NCBI RefSeq assembly: GCF_048595215.1
Contig: NZ_JBMDWJ010000261.1
Location: 1 to 64,000 of the forward strand
Direction: 5' to 3'
DNA from: Siphonobacter sp048595215
GTDB taxonomy: Bacteria > Bacteroidota > Bacteroidia > Cytophagales > Spirosomataceae
DNA length: 64,000 nt
Shown here: piece after piece, positions 50,895-60,149 of the stretch
Layout: each line of letters begins with the position of its first letter
Position numbering within the stretch: the first letter of the stretch is position 1
Program-made: the position numbers and the translations under genes
Notes under the pieces: model-generated
Told to the model about the DNA's origin: nothing
The model's database searches: none
Seen by the model: only the letters and a program-made list of their open reading frames with translations

Positions 50895-52511
50895 ATGCAA
50901 ATGAAACACTGGCAAAGATATATTTTGGGGTTGCTACTTTTCCTTCCACTCTGGGGATGGGCTCAGAATCCCACGCCCGCTCCGGCAGGAAAAGTAGTAG
51001 ATGTAGATTATTCCGATACACTCTGGGTGGACCAGACGGTCGGTAATACCTTTCTGCGGGGAAATGTACGCATGCGGCAGGGGAATGTCGTCTTGCTCTG
51101 TCATCTGGCCAAGAAAAATGACCTCATCAACGTCGTCGAAGCGTATGGAAATGTAAAAATCATCCAAGGCGACAGTCTTACGCTGACGGGTGATACGGCG
51201 ATGTACTTCGGCAACACCCGGCAGGCCAAGATTACGGGCCGCGTTGTGACGCTCAACGATAAGGTGTCTACGCTGAAAACCCGTAAGCTCGATTACGATA
51301 TGAATTCGAAAATCGCCAGCTACAATACGGGGGGGTCACTGGTAGATAAAACCAGTACCCTGGTTAGTAAAGAGGGCTATTACAATACGGCTACCAAGCT
51401 TTCGGTATTCAAGCGAAATGTAAAAGTGAAGAGTCCGGAAACAGATTTGTTTGCCGATTCGCTGCGGTACAGTACCCTTTCCAAGGAGGCCTATTTTATC
51501 GCTCCTACGCAGATTATTTCAAAAAAGAAAAAGCAGGAAGCAGCCAATGATACGCTTTTTACATCCTCTGGTTCGTATAACTTGAATTCGCGGATTTCAA
51601 ATTTCAGGGGACGTTCGACGGTACGCATGCCCAACAACGATCTAACCGGTGATTCACTGTTTTACGACCCCATCACCCAAATCGGTATTGCCAGGGGAAA
51701 TGTAGTCATGGTGGCCAAGAAAGACAGTGCCATACTAACCGGACAGGTAGGGCGGTACTTTGGTAAAACGGGCATTTCGCGGGTGTACGGCGAAGCGTTG
51801 TTACAGAAATTCTTTGCCAGAGATACCCTATTACTCTCCGCGGATACGCTGATTTCGCAGGAGATCCGCGGGGTTAAAGACACGACTCGAAGGTTAATCG
51901 CGGATCGGCACGTATTGATTTTCCGGAGTGATTTACAAGCCAAGTGTGATTCACTAGTCTATAACCTGGCCGATTCACTGATTTCCTTTTATAAAAAGCC
52001 GATACTCTGGAACGGCCAGAATCAGTCGGAAGCCGATAGTATTTTTGTCCGTTTAGTAAATAATAAGATGCGGACGATGTATCTCAACCGACGAGCTTTT
52101 ATTATTGCTAGAGATACGCTGATTCAGTACAATCAGGTGAAGGGCCGACGCATCACAGCGTACTTCAATGCCGATTCAAAGCTTGATAATACGCTGGTAG
52201 AGGGCAATGGAGAAAGTATTTACTTCGCCAAGAAAGATGATAGTAAACCCATAGGCATGAATTACGTCCAAGCTTCACGGATGCGGCTTCATTTCAAGGA
52301 AAACCAAGTGAAACGCATTGCCTTTGTGGGAAGCCCGGACGGTGTATTAAGGCCTCCGAAAGAAGTAACGGCGGATAATCGGGAGCTAGATGGATTCAAT
52401 TGGCGGGAGAAGGAAAGACCTACGCGGGAAATGGTTAAACGCTTGCCAGTCAAGCAGGTGAAGCCCACCCCGGTGAGAAAAATAGAACCGACCGCTACCC
52501 TGAAAAAGTGA
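50895..52511 (+). CDS. OstA-like / LptA-domain protein
   Basis: A 538-residue exported protein. A signal sequence (MKHWQRYILGLLLFLPLWGWA, cleavage near residue 25) is followed by repeated OstA/LptA beta-strand units (FLRGNVRMRQGNVVLLCHLA; AYGNVKIIQGDSLTLTGDTA; FKRNVKVKSPETDLFADSLR) up to about residue 420, then a Lys/Arg/Pro-rich tail. LptA-type folds carry lipopolysaccharide across the periplasm; in Bacteroidota this long form is thought to be part of LPS export or assembly. ATG 50895 or 50901 can start it. Confidence 0.87.
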   Translation: MQMKHWQRYILGLLLFLPLWGWAQNPTPAPAGKVVDVDYSDTLWVDQTVGNTFLRGNVRMRQGNVVLLCHLAKKNDLINVVEAYGNVKIIQGDSLTLTGDTAMYFGNTRQAKITGRVVTLNDKVSTLKTRKLDYDMNSKIASYNTGGSLVDKTSTLVSKEGYYNTATKLSVFKRNVKVKSPETDLFADSLRYSTLSKEAYFIAPTQIISKKKKQEAANDTLFTSSGSYNLNSRISNFRGRSTVRMPNNDLTGDSLFYDPITQIGIARGNVVMVAKKDSAILTGQVGRYFGKTGISRVYGEALLQKFFARDTLLLSADTLISQEIRGVKDTTRRLIADRHVLIFRSDLQAKCDSLVYNLADSLISFYKKPILWNGQNQSEADSIFVRLVNNKMRTMYLNRRAFIIARDTLIQYNQVKGRRITAYFNADSKLDNTLVEGNGESIYFAKKDDSKPIGMNYVQASRMRLHFKENQVKRIAFVGSPDGVLRPPKEVTADNRELDGFNWREKERPTREMVKRLPVKQVKPTPVRKIEPTATLKK

Positions 52512-52609
52512 GAAAATTTGGGGAAAGCCGACCAAAAAATATTTGGTATGCCTTTTTCTCTGAGTGATTTACAAAAGTAAATTATTTAGTGTTAATACTT
52601 GTTAAAAAC

Positions 52610-52639
52610 TTGGTTATCAAACGTATATGGCTACATTTG
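52610..52639 (+). promoter_or_regulatory. Promoter (TTG-N19-TACATTTG)
   Basis: TTG at 52610-52612, a 19-base spacer and TACATTTG at 52632-52639 (perfect TAnnTTTG), 41 bases before the ATG at 52680 of the T9SS cargo gene. This is the best promoter match in the window. Confidence 0.7.
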
Positions 52640-52679
52640 CTCCTGCAAAAAGTAGCGATTGCATTTCATACAACAATTT

Positions 52680-53306
52680 ATGAAACACCTTTTACTCTTT
52701 CTGTACGGCATTTCACTCGTCCTGTCTTCAGCAGTGACGCTTGATACGTATGCTCAGGGAGAGCCGAAACGCAGTCGACTTGACATTAAACCAAAGGCAA
52801 AATCTGCGGCTGTTCCCCAACAAATGAGTTCTTTTTTCTATCCCAAAGCCGAAATGTCGCGGGAGGTAAAACTGAATCGTTCAACGGCCGTTAACGAATA
52901 TTATCGTACGCTTTTACGGAATCGTCCCAAGTCGTCGGGCTCCCCTAAAACTGATCAACCGCTTGCTCCGCTGGCCGTCGTAGCTACTGAAACTCCGGCT
53001 TCTGAAGAAACCAATGCCTCGGCGGAAAAGCTGTATATCAGTGATAAAATCACCATTTCCAATCTGTATCCGAACCCGGCTAACGATCATGTAGATGTAG
53101 AATACGCGATAGCGGCCCACGCGGGGGATGCAAAAATTACCATTTACAGTCCGCTTGGCATGCAAGTAGCGGATATCATGTTAGATCGGAGTGAACGCAA
53201 GCAACGCATCACTACGTCAAACCTGCCCAACAACATTTATTTCTATCAGCTTTCTCAGGAAGGAAGAACATTGATTACGAAAAAATTATTGGTTCGTCAT
53301 CCCTAG
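52680..53306 (+). CDS. T9SS type A sorting domain protein
   Basis: A 208-residue secreted protein. Signal peptide (MKHLLLFLYGISLVLSSAVT), a low-complexity Lys/Ser/Pro-rich middle (residues 30-120), and a C-terminal type A sorting domain at about 125-208 with ISNLYPNPANDHVDVEYAI, KITIYSPLGMQVADI and the final LITKKLLVR. The domain directs export by the type IX secretion system and surface attachment. No catalytic domain is present, so it looks like a sorting domain with a short disordered passenger. Function unknown. Confidence 0.88.
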   Translation: MKHLLLFLYGISLVLSSAVTLDTYAQGEPKRSRLDIKPKAKSAAVPQQMSSFFYPKAEMSREVKLNRSTAVNEYYRTLLRNRPKSSGSPKTDQPLAPLAVVATETPASEETNASAEKLYISDKITISNLYPNPANDHVDVEYAIAAHAGDAKITIYSPLGMQVADIMLDRSERKQRITTSNLPNNIYFYQLSQEGRTLITKKLLVRHP

Positions 53307-53330
53307 TAAGACTTGAAAAATAATACGAAG

Positions 53331-53361
53331 AGCCTCAGGAGAAATTCTGAGGCTTTTTTTG
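53331..53361 (+). terminator. Rho-independent terminator
   Basis: AGCCTCAG and its complement form an 8-bp stem with an 8-base loop followed by a T run, after the T9SS cargo gene. Confidence 0.85.
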
Positions 53362-53481
53362 TACCACTTTCTGAGTGATTTTTGTATTTATACCCCTGAG
53401 CGTGTAACATTCTATACGTAGCTCCGTAACTTTCGATTCTTAAGTCAAATCCCATTTTTGTTCCTTTAAAAACTGAATACC

Positions 53482-55203
53482 TTGTTTAGAATTGGCATTT
53501 TCTTCGGTGGCCCGGCTCGCGAACGGGAGATTTCATTTTTAGGTGGAAAGACAACCTATACGGGTCTGGATCGCTACTTGTTCGAGCCCGTTCCTGTATT
53601 CATTGATGGTCGGGGGAATTTTATCCTGCTCGAAACGCAGTACATGGAAGCTACTTCCATCCGGGATTTCTACCCGCCCCAGTCATTCGCTCGTACGGAA
53701 GGCTATCCATTTCGTGTATACGAGGAATCTTTAGCGTTAACGCCGGAACAGGAGGATCATATGATCAGTCAGGTAGGTAAACGCCTGCTGCCTCAGGAAT
53801 TTAAGCAGTATTTCGATTTTGCTTTCCTGGCCGTACATGGTCCCCAACTCGAAGACGGAGCTATTCAGGGCTTACTGGAGTGGTACGGAATGCCCTACTA
53901 CGGTTCAGGCCTCATGGGCTCAGGAATTGGTATTGATAAGATTGCTCAGAATCAACTCATTCAACAAACCGTCGGATTGAATAAGCGACTCTTTTCGCTG
54001 AGTAAATCAGAATGGGATGAATATGATCGGGAGGTACTTTTTGAGCAGGTTAAACAGAATGTAGGATTTCCCTTTGTGTGCAAAGCTCCGCACCAGGGCT
54101 CGTCCATCGGCGTATCCTTTATTCGTAAAGACAGCCAGGAAGTATTCGAAAAAGGCGTACGGCAAAGTTTCTTTCAACAGGAAATTCGCCCCGATGAATG
54201 GGTTTATTTAAGTGATGAAGAGAAAGGAGCTTTCTTACAACGGATTACAAACCTTGATGAAGGCATCGCCTTTCCACTCACGCTCAATGGCGAAACCACC
54301 ATTGCCCACCCGGCTGATTTATGGAAAGCCCTTGATGAGCAGTTTGCGGCCCAGTATTGTACGGTTATGCTGAGCTCTATTCACGCTGAGGACGCGGTAC
54401 TCTTCGAAAGTTTTGTATACGGACAGGAGTTTAGTTGCGGCGTCATTCAGGATTTTGACGGCTCTCCGCTAGCTCTGCCTCCTTCAGAAGTAATTAAAGC
54501 CGATGAGGATACTGTTTTTGATTTTGCTACGAAATACCTGACTAATACAGTACGGAAAGGAATGCCCATCCGTACCAGTCTGGAAAATAATCAAGAAGTA
54601 CATCGGATGGTAAAAGAAACCTTCCGCTTGTTGGGCTTCGGCGTTTGTACCCGCATCGATGGGTTTCTAACCCCGGCAGGTGAAGTATTGCTGCACGATC
54701 CGAATACCTTACCCGGTATGTCACCCAGTTCGTTTATTTTTAAACAAATGGCCGAAATTGGGTTGAATGTCACCGATTCGCTCACGTATTTTATCCGCTT
54801 TTCTATGCGTGAACGCATCCGTACGGGTAAATTCACGACGCTGCTACGGCAACAATTAGCTCGCCTCGACGAAGCCATTGAGCAACGTACGGCAGGCCTT
54901 GCCCAACGTACGGTTCAAACCATTTCCTTCGAAGCTACGGACGAATCGTATGAGCTGGCTAAGAAACTTTACAATACCCTAACGGCTTCAGCGGACTATC
55001 GTCCTGAAATTCTTTATACGCATTCGGACGGTCGTAAACTAATCTTGAATGCGGCCTACATGGCCAAACCTTCTATGGCTGATCTGGAACTCTCGCTAAG
55101 CGAGCCTCTACATCCGCTCATTGAAGAATGCCGGATTAATGCGGCCGCGGTAACGACGTTTTTGACGGGGGAGCTGATTCCGGCCGTTAGCGTAGTGGCT
55201 TAA
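53482..55203 (+). CDS. Oversized D-alanine-D-alanine ligase-like ATP-grasp protein
   Basis: A 573-residue protein starting with TTG. The N-terminus RIGIFFGGPAREREISF is Ddl-like. The ATP-grasp core follows (YYGSGLMGSGIGIDKIAQNQ; PFVCKAPHQGSSIGVSFI; VYGQEFSCGVI), then LLHDPNTLPGMSPSS where canonical Ddl has NE-NT-PGFT. The last 120 residues are an extension absent from typical Ddl (about 310-370 residues). It may be a D-Ala-D-Ala ligase or a peptidoglycan-related ligase of different specificity. No mur genes are nearby. Confidence 0.82.
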   Translation: MFRIGIFFGGPAREREISFLGGKTTYTGLDRYLFEPVPVFIDGRGNFILLETQYMEATSIRDFYPPQSFARTEGYPFRVYEESLALTPEQEDHMISQVGKRLLPQEFKQYFDFAFLAVHGPQLEDGAIQGLLEWYGMPYYGSGLMGSGIGIDKIAQNQLIQQTVGLNKRLFSLSKSEWDEYDREVLFEQVKQNVGFPFVCKAPHQGSSIGVSFIRKDSQEVFEKGVRQSFFQQEIRPDEWVYLSDEEKGAFLQRITNLDEGIAFPLTLNGETTIAHPADLWKALDEQFAAQYCTVMLSSIHAEDAVLFESFVYGQEFSCGVIQDFDGSPLALPPSEVIKADEDTVFDFATKYLTNTVRKGMPIRTSLENNQEVHRMVKETFRLLGFGVCTRIDGFLTPAGEVLLHDPNTLPGMSPSSFIFKQMAEIGLNVTDSLTYFIRFSMRERIRTGKFTTLLRQQLARLDEAIEQRTAGLAQRTVQTISFEATDESYELAKKLYNTLTASADYRPEILYTHSDGRKLILNAAYMAKPSMADLELSLSEPLHPLIEECRINAAAVTTFLTGELIPAVSVVA

Positions 55204-55222
55204 GGTTTGAGTAAAAGGTACA

Positions 55223-55257
55223 AAAAAATACCGCCCGAAACCCGAGCGGTATTTTTT
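55223..55257. terminator. Bidirectional terminator
   Basis: AAAAAATACCGC and its complement form a 12-bp stem with an 11-base loop between the ligase gene and the convergent coiled-coil gene. Confidence 0.9.
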
Positions 55258-55278
55258 ATTACAGCTATGATAATCGAA

Positions 55279-56232
55279 TTATCTTACTACGAATTCACCT
55301 TGACCGATTTTGAATCCTTCGGCGTACAGCTCAACGTTATATTTTCCTTTCTTATACTGCTGACCACGCGTATACAGCATTTCAACAACGGGCCGATTGT
55401 TAGAGTACTGAATCGACTGTTTGTAGGTGTACTGCATGTCACGGCCTTGGAAAGAGAAGATGCCTGAGCCCGTTTCGGTATCCGACAATACAGCACCTTC
55501 GGGATCAACCACACGCATCATAATGTCTTTCGATTCCTCTTTCGTCAGCGGGTTCGGAGCCAGCGTAAAGGCTACTTTAATCTTATCTACGCGTTTGCCT
55601 TTGTACTCGTTCTCATCATTTGAACGAGTCTTACCCTTTTTATTAACGGCCAATACCCGTACATTCTCAGCCCGAAGTGCGGAACCAATCGTTACTTTAT
55701 CAGCTAACTCCTGATTGCTGGTACGTAGCGTACTAACTGAGTCACTGTAGGAACGACGGGTATTATCCAAATCCGTACGGATCGTCGTATTTTCTTGGGA
55801 CAATTGCTGATTCTGATTCGTCAATTGACCATTTTCTTCCTGCAATCGGGCAATTTCTTCATCTTTTTGGGTCAGAATTGCCTCATATTCTTTAATCTTC
55901 TTCGTATACTTGGCAATTGAGACATTCTTCGTTTTCAACAATGAAGCATTATCCGCTTCCAGTTGAACTTTGAGTTTTTGCAACTCTTCGATGTTGCCAC
56001 CTAATTGTTGTACTTGAGCAATTTTAGCATCCAATTCTCTAGAGATGGAGTCCAGACGGCTGTGCGTAATAGCCAAGTCGCGGGCCTTAATACTGATTTC
56101 AGTCGATTGCTTATCTGTTTCCGTTTTTTCCTGGAATAACAAGAACCCTAATACGCCTGAAATGGCCAACATTACTGCAAAGGCAGCTCCCCAAATTCCG
56201 CTAGATGATTTGTTTTGATTCGTAGTCTCCAT
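55279..56232 (-). CDS. Membrane-anchored coiled-coil protein with C-terminal beta domain
   Basis: A 317-residue protein with one transmembrane helix at about 13-33 and no cleavable signal. A long coiled coil covers about 40-175 (AQVQQLGGNIEELQKLKVQL; IARLQEENGQLTNQNQQLSQ), then a beta-rich domain of about 120 residues (VDKIKVAFTLAPNPLTKEES; MMRVVDPEGAVLSD). This layout is found in many Bacteroidota and is sometimes misnamed as a chromosome-partitioning protein. Probably a periplasmic envelope protein. Function unknown. Confidence 0.78.
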   Translation of the reverse strand: METTNQNKSSSGIWGAAFAVMLAISGVLGFLLFQEKTETDKQSTEISIKARDLAITHSRLDSISRELDAKIAQVQQLGGNIEELQKLKVQLEADNASLLKTKNVSIAKYTKKIKEYEAILTQKDEEIARLQEENGQLTNQNQQLSQENTTIRTDLDNTRRSYSDSVSTLRTSNQELADKVTIGSALRAENVRVLAVNKKGKTRSNDENEYKGKRVDKIKVAFTLAPNPLTKEESKDIMMRVVDPEGAVLSDTETGSGIFSFQGRDMQYTYKQSIQYSNNRPVVEMLYTRGQQYKKGKYNVELYAEGFKIGQGEFVVR

Positions 56233-56629
56233 AGTTATACGCTATTACGATGGATAAAGGGTTAAAAATGAAATTCACTAAAAAAATAAGCGTGCGTAAA
56301 AAAGAGGACGATTAACTCCGGCTTTTTACACGTTACTAAAATCTGGTGCTACAAGGCCCTAACATTTTAGTAAATAAGTGGTTAATGTAATGGGTTGATT
56401 TGTAACCGATTCTCATTTCATATTAACGAGATTTTAATAATGGCTGGATTTGTAAAGCCGTAAATTTTTTCGACGAAATGTACAAAGACTTGTTTCGCAA
56501 GTAAAATTCCCCGTAAGATTGTACCACTGTTTAGTAAGCATTTCAGTAGTAGAATTCTTTTTTACTCCGTGATGCACAGATTTTTGTAGTTTCATCGCAC
56601 ATCTTAATTTATCAACTTTAACTACCTAT
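56233..56629. other. 397-base divergent intergenic region
   Basis: AT-rich gap between the coiled-coil gene (minus) and the phosphohexomutase gene (plus). I see no gene or RNA. TAGTTTCA at 56587-56594, 36 bases before the mutase ATG, is a weak -7 box; I could not find a good promoter for the minus-strand gene. Confidence 0.5.
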
Positions 56630-58387
56630 ATGTCAACCGGTCTCGACGCGATTATCCGCCAGAAAGTACAGAATTGGGTTTCTGGGAACTACGATGAAAC
56701 AACCAAAACAGCGGTTCAGAAACTGCTGGATGAAGAAAATGATACGGAATTAACCGATGCCTTTTACAAAGAACTGGAATTCGGTACGGGTGGATTACGT
56801 GGCTTGATTGGCGTAGGCTCAAACCGGATGAACAAATACACGGTAGGGGCGGCTACGCAAGGTCTGGCCAATTATTTGAAGAAAAGTTTTCCCGGTCAGG
56901 AAATAAAAGTAGCCATCGCTCACGACAGCCGGAATATGTCCCCTGAGTTTGCTCAGGTAACGGCGGATGTTTTCTCAGCGAATGGGATCAAGGTATTTCT
57001 CTTCAAAGAACTGCGTCCAACGCCCGAACTCTCGTTCACCATTCGTTTGCTGGGTTGTCAAAGTGGTGTAGTCATTACGGCTTCTCACAATCCGAAAGAG
57101 TATAACGGTTACAAGGCATACTGGAACGACGGTGCTCAAGTGGTGGCTCCGCACGATAAAAACATTATCACGGAAGTCAACAACATTCAATCCGTTGACG
57201 CTATCAACTTCCAGGGAAATCCGGATCTGATTGAAAAAATTGGTGAGGAAGTCGATGAGAAGTACCTGGAGCAGGTGATTACGAAGAACGTAGTGAATCC
57301 GAGCGTAATCGAGCGGCAGAAAGATTTGAAAATCGTCTATACGCCGATTCACGGAACGGGTATTACGCTGGTGCCGAAAGCCCTGGAAAAAATTGGCTTT
57401 ACCAATGTGACTATCGTTGAAGAGCAGGCTACACCGGATGGAAACTTCCCTACGGTGGTATATCCGAACCCTGAGGAAACGGAAGCAATGACCCTGGCCA
57501 TGAACAAGGCCAAAGAAATTGATGCGGATCTGGTGATGGCAACCGACCCGGATGCGGATCGCGTGGGTTCGGCCGTAAAGAACGCCGATGGAGAATGGCA
57601 GCTACTCAACGGTAACCAGATGGCCAGTTTGATCATCTTCTATCTGTTACGGGCCTGGAAAGAAGCGGGTAAGTTAACGGGTAAAGAATTCGTAGCGAAA
57701 ACCATTGTAACGACGAATCTGATAGACAAAATGTGTGATCGCTACGGCGTGAATTGCTACAATACGCTGACGGGCTTCAAATACATTGCGGGTGTAATCC
57801 GCGATCTGGAAGGCCGCGAACAATTTATTGGTGGTGGGGAAGAAAGCTATGGGTATCTGATCGGTGATGCCGTACGGGATAAGGATGCGATTGCTTCCTG
57901 TGCCATCATTGCGGAACTGGCCGCTTACGCGAAAGATCAAGGACTGAGTCTGTTTGACATGCTTACGGAAATGTACATGGAAAACGGCTTTTACTATGAA
58001 GGACTGATTTCACTGACGAAAAAGGGTAAGGAAGGAGCCGAAGAAATCCAGCGAATGATGAGTGACATGCGGAATAACCCACCCGCCGAAGTAGCCGGAT
58101 CAAAACCCGTTACGATTCTGGATTATCAAAACCTGGTATCGAAAGATGTAGCGACGGGCCAGCAAACACCAATCGTGGCGGAAATGGGTATTGAAAAGTC
58201 AAACGTAATTCAACTGATCCTGGCGGATGGTACGAAGGTATCCGCTCGTCCCTCGGGTACGGAGCCTAAAATCAAATTCTACGTATCCGTGAATGCTCCG
58301 TTGGAAAAACCAGAAGATTTTAACACAACGTATGATTCCTTGAAAGCGAAGGTAAAGCAGATTCAGGAAGACCTGGGACTGAAATAA
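56630..58387 (+). CDS. Phospho-sugar mutase (phosphoglucomutase/phosphomannomutase family)
   Basis: A 585-residue alpha-D-phosphohexomutase. It shows FGTGGLRGLIG near 51, the phosphoserine loop TASHNP with Ser152, the metal-binding DPDADRVG near 304, the sugar loop GGGEESYGY near 400 and the phosphate loop RPSGTEPKIKF near 542. The enzyme interconverts hexose 1- and 6-phosphates; glucose versus mannose cannot be decided here. The length suits PgcA-type mutases. Own promoter and terminator. Confidence 0.94.
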   Translation: MSTGLDAIIRQKVQNWVSGNYDETTKTAVQKLLDEENDTELTDAFYKELEFGTGGLRGLIGVGSNRMNKYTVGAATQGLANYLKKSFPGQEIKVAIAHDSRNMSPEFAQVTADVFSANGIKVFLFKELRPTPELSFTIRLLGCQSGVVITASHNPKEYNGYKAYWNDGAQVVAPHDKNIITEVNNIQSVDAINFQGNPDLIEKIGEEVDEKYLEQVITKNVVNPSVIERQKDLKIVYTPIHGTGITLVPKALEKIGFTNVTIVEEQATPDGNFPTVVYPNPEETEAMTLAMNKAKEIDADLVMATDPDADRVGSAVKNADGEWQLLNGNQMASLIIFYLLRAWKEAGKLTGKEFVAKTIVTTNLIDKMCDRYGVNCYNTLTGFKYIAGVIRDLEGREQFIGGGEESYGYLIGDAVRDKDAIASCAIIAELAAYAKDQGLSLFDMLTEMYMENGFYYEGLISLTKKGKEGAEEIQRMMSDMRNNPPAEVAGSKPVTILDYQNLVSKDVATGQQTPIVAEMGIEKSNVIQLILADGTKVSARPSGTEPKIKFYVSVNAPLEKPEDFNTTYDSLKAKVKQIQEDLGLK

Positions 58388-58406
58388 GCCGACGTTCATT
58401 CCTTAG

Positions 58407-58446
58407 TAAAGAAGGGCTGATGAGCATTCTCATCAGCCCTTCTTTA
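58407..58446 (+). terminator. Terminator-like hairpin
   Basis: TAAAGAAGGGCTGATGAG and its complement form an 18-bp stem with a 4-base loop after the mutase gene and 17 bases before the next start. Confidence 0.85.
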
Positions 58447-58463
58447 GCTATACTACAGCAGTT

Positions 58464-58910
58464 ATGAATAAAACTACGATCATCGAACGCTTAAAGTCGC
58501 TACTGGATGAGAAAGTGAGCATTGCCTGGAATGCCATGCAGGCGGCTCAGGCTTCCGCTAATGAAGAAAGTAAAAGCTCGGCGGGCGACAAATACGAAAC
58601 GGGTCGGGCAATGGCTCAAAATGAGCGGGATCGCTATGCCCAGCAATATGAAATCCTGCGACAGGAACGCTTACAGCTCGAACGTCAGGAACTGGCTGCC
58701 CGCTACGACCGTGTGGAGTTTGGATCGTTGATTGAAACTTCTGAGGGCTGGTTTCTCATTGCCATCAGCGTAGGTATCGTACCGGTAGAGACTGAAAAAA
58801 TAGTGGTGATTTCACCCGGATCGCCGATTGGGAGTCAGTTATTAGGGAAACGAGTAGGGGAGCATTTCCAGTTTCGAGGTAAATCCTGTTCCATTCTACG
58901 CATTGAGTAA
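58464..58910 (+). CDS. GreA/GreB-like C-terminal domain protein
   Basis: A 148-residue cytosolic protein. The N-terminal 75 residues are a helical coil (SAGDKYETGRAMAQNERDRY), and the C-terminal part resembles the FKBP-like domain of GreA/GreB transcript cleavage factors (VVISPGSPIGSQLLGKRVGE). The N-terminal coil is shorter than in Gre factors, and tip acidic residues are not obvious. Often mislabelled 3-oxoacyl-ACP synthase. It may bind RNA polymerase; function not established. Own terminator. Confidence 0.75.
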   Translation: MNKTTIIERLKSLLDEKVSIAWNAMQAAQASANEESKSSAGDKYETGRAMAQNERDRYAQQYEILRQERLQLERQELAARYDRVEFGSLIETSEGWFLIAISVGIVPVETEKIVVISPGSPIGSQLLGKRVGEHFQFRGKSCSILRIE

Positions 58911-58914
58911 GACC

Positions 58915-58944
58915 AAAAAAAACCCGCCAAGTGGCGGGTTTTTT
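58915..58944. terminator. Bidirectional terminator
   Basis: AAAAAACCCGCC and its complement form a 12-bp stem with a 4-base loop between the Gre-like gene and the convergent atpH gene, so the atp operon ends here. Confidence 0.93.
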
Positions 58945-58990
58945 CTAACTGTATGCAAACAGGTAAAAAATCAGAATAACTGGTACTAAA

Positions 58991-59530
58991 CTAACTTTGA
59001 GCAAATTGAATTTTTAAATCATTCAAGCGACTCTTAATCGAATTATCAATCTGATTATCTCCTACCCGAAGTAAATAACCCCCAATCAGGTTGGGGTCTA
59101 CGGTCTCCGACAGTTCAATCGACTTGCCCGTCTGTTGAGATACCACCGCTTTAAACTGGGTACGCTGGACATCCGTCAGGGGTGAAGCTGTCGTAATATG
59201 GGCTACCTGAATTCCTTTTAACTCCTGGTACTGCCGGTTAAATTCCCGAGCAACAGCAGGTAAAATGGATTCCCGGTTTTTCTTCGTAATGATTTCAAAA
59301 ATCGAAAACGTTACTGGGCTCACACGGGTCTGAAACAAGGCTTTCAAAATTTCCAGTTTCTTCCAGTGTTTAACGATAGGACTGTTTAAGGCCAGTGAAA
59401 AATCGCGGTTGGTTTGGCAAATCTGCGTAAACAACTGCATATCTTCCTGTACGTTATCCAGCACTCCTTTTTCCTGAGCCAGCCCGATCAACGATTTGGC
59501 ATATCGAAACGCTACGCTTTGGTCAGACAT
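58991..59530 (-). CDS. atpH: ATP synthase delta subunit
   Basis: A 179-residue peripheral stalk protein. It begins SVAFRYAKSLIGLAQEKGV, with a helical N-terminal domain and the C-terminal region VSQQTGKSIELSETVDPNLIGGYLLRVGDNQIDNS typical of the OSCP/delta family (shown here only in parts: PNLIGGYLLRVGD near 145). It links F1 to the stator. It is the last gene of this operon; a terminator follows 46 bases later and no atpA or atpG appears. Confidence 0.95.
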   Translation of the reverse strand: MSDQSVAFRYAKSLIGLAQEKGVLDNVQEDMQLFTQICQTNRDFSLALNSPIVKHWKKLEILKALFQTRVSPVTFSIFEIITKKNRESILPAVAREFNRQYQELKGIQVAHITTASPLTDVQRTQFKAVVSQQTGKSIELSETVDPNLIGGYLLRVGDNQIDNSIKSRLNDLKIQFAQS

Positions 59531-59578
59531 AGTGATAATACGTATTTATAACGACGGCTTTGTCGCCGTAGTACGTAA

Positions 59579-60073
59579 TTAGTTCAATTTGGCGTCTTTC
59601 AGCCAATCATTTACCAGTACTTCCTGAGAAGTCTTGTCAGATAATTCGCGACGAAGTACCTTTTCAGCAATCTCCAGAGCGATCTTAGAAGTCTCGCCTT
59701 TCAGTTTCGCTACCGCAGCAGCCTGCTCTTCGCGGAAGGCTTTACGAGCCTTTTCGATTTCAGCTTTGGCTTCCTGAGCGGCTTCATTTTTTGCCGTGGC
59801 AATCATTTTCTCAGCCGTCTGGCGAGCCTGTTTCAGGATCGCATCGCGTTCGATGATGGCATCGGCTTTCGCCCGATCGTTGTCAGCTTTAAGCTGAGCC
59901 ATTTCATTACGCGTTTTCTTGGCAAGTTCGATAGCGTCTTCAATCGACTTTTCGCGTTCGTTCAGGCTCGACAGGATCGGTCTCCAGGCATATTTGCCCA
60001 ACACGAAAACCAGGAGCAGAAAGAAAACCAACTGCCAGAAAATCAGACCAAGACTAGGGGTAATTAAGTCCAT
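59579..60073 (-). CDS. atpF: ATP synthase subunit b
   Basis: A 164-residue protein with one N-terminal transmembrane helix (residues about 8-28, LGLIFWQLVFFLLLVFVLGK) and a long charged coiled coil (ERDAILKQARQTAEKMIATA). It forms the peripheral stalk joining F0 to F1. It lies 48 bases upstream of atpH and 138 bases downstream of atpE; a hairpin is present in the latter gap. Confidence 0.96.
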   Translation of the reverse strand: MDLITPSLGLIFWQLVFFLLLVFVLGKYAWRPILSSLNEREKSIEDAIELAKKTRNEMAQLKADNDRAKADAIIERDAILKQARQTAEKMIATAKNEAAQEAKAEIEKARKAFREEQAAAVAKLKGETSKIALEIAEKVLRRELSDKTSQEVLVNDWLKDAKLN

Positions 60074-60149
60074 GACGTTGGAACTAGTTTGGGTTGAAAA
60101 ATCAAATACGGCGAATGCCTATTTCTTTGTTTGTTTCACTGGAAAGAAC

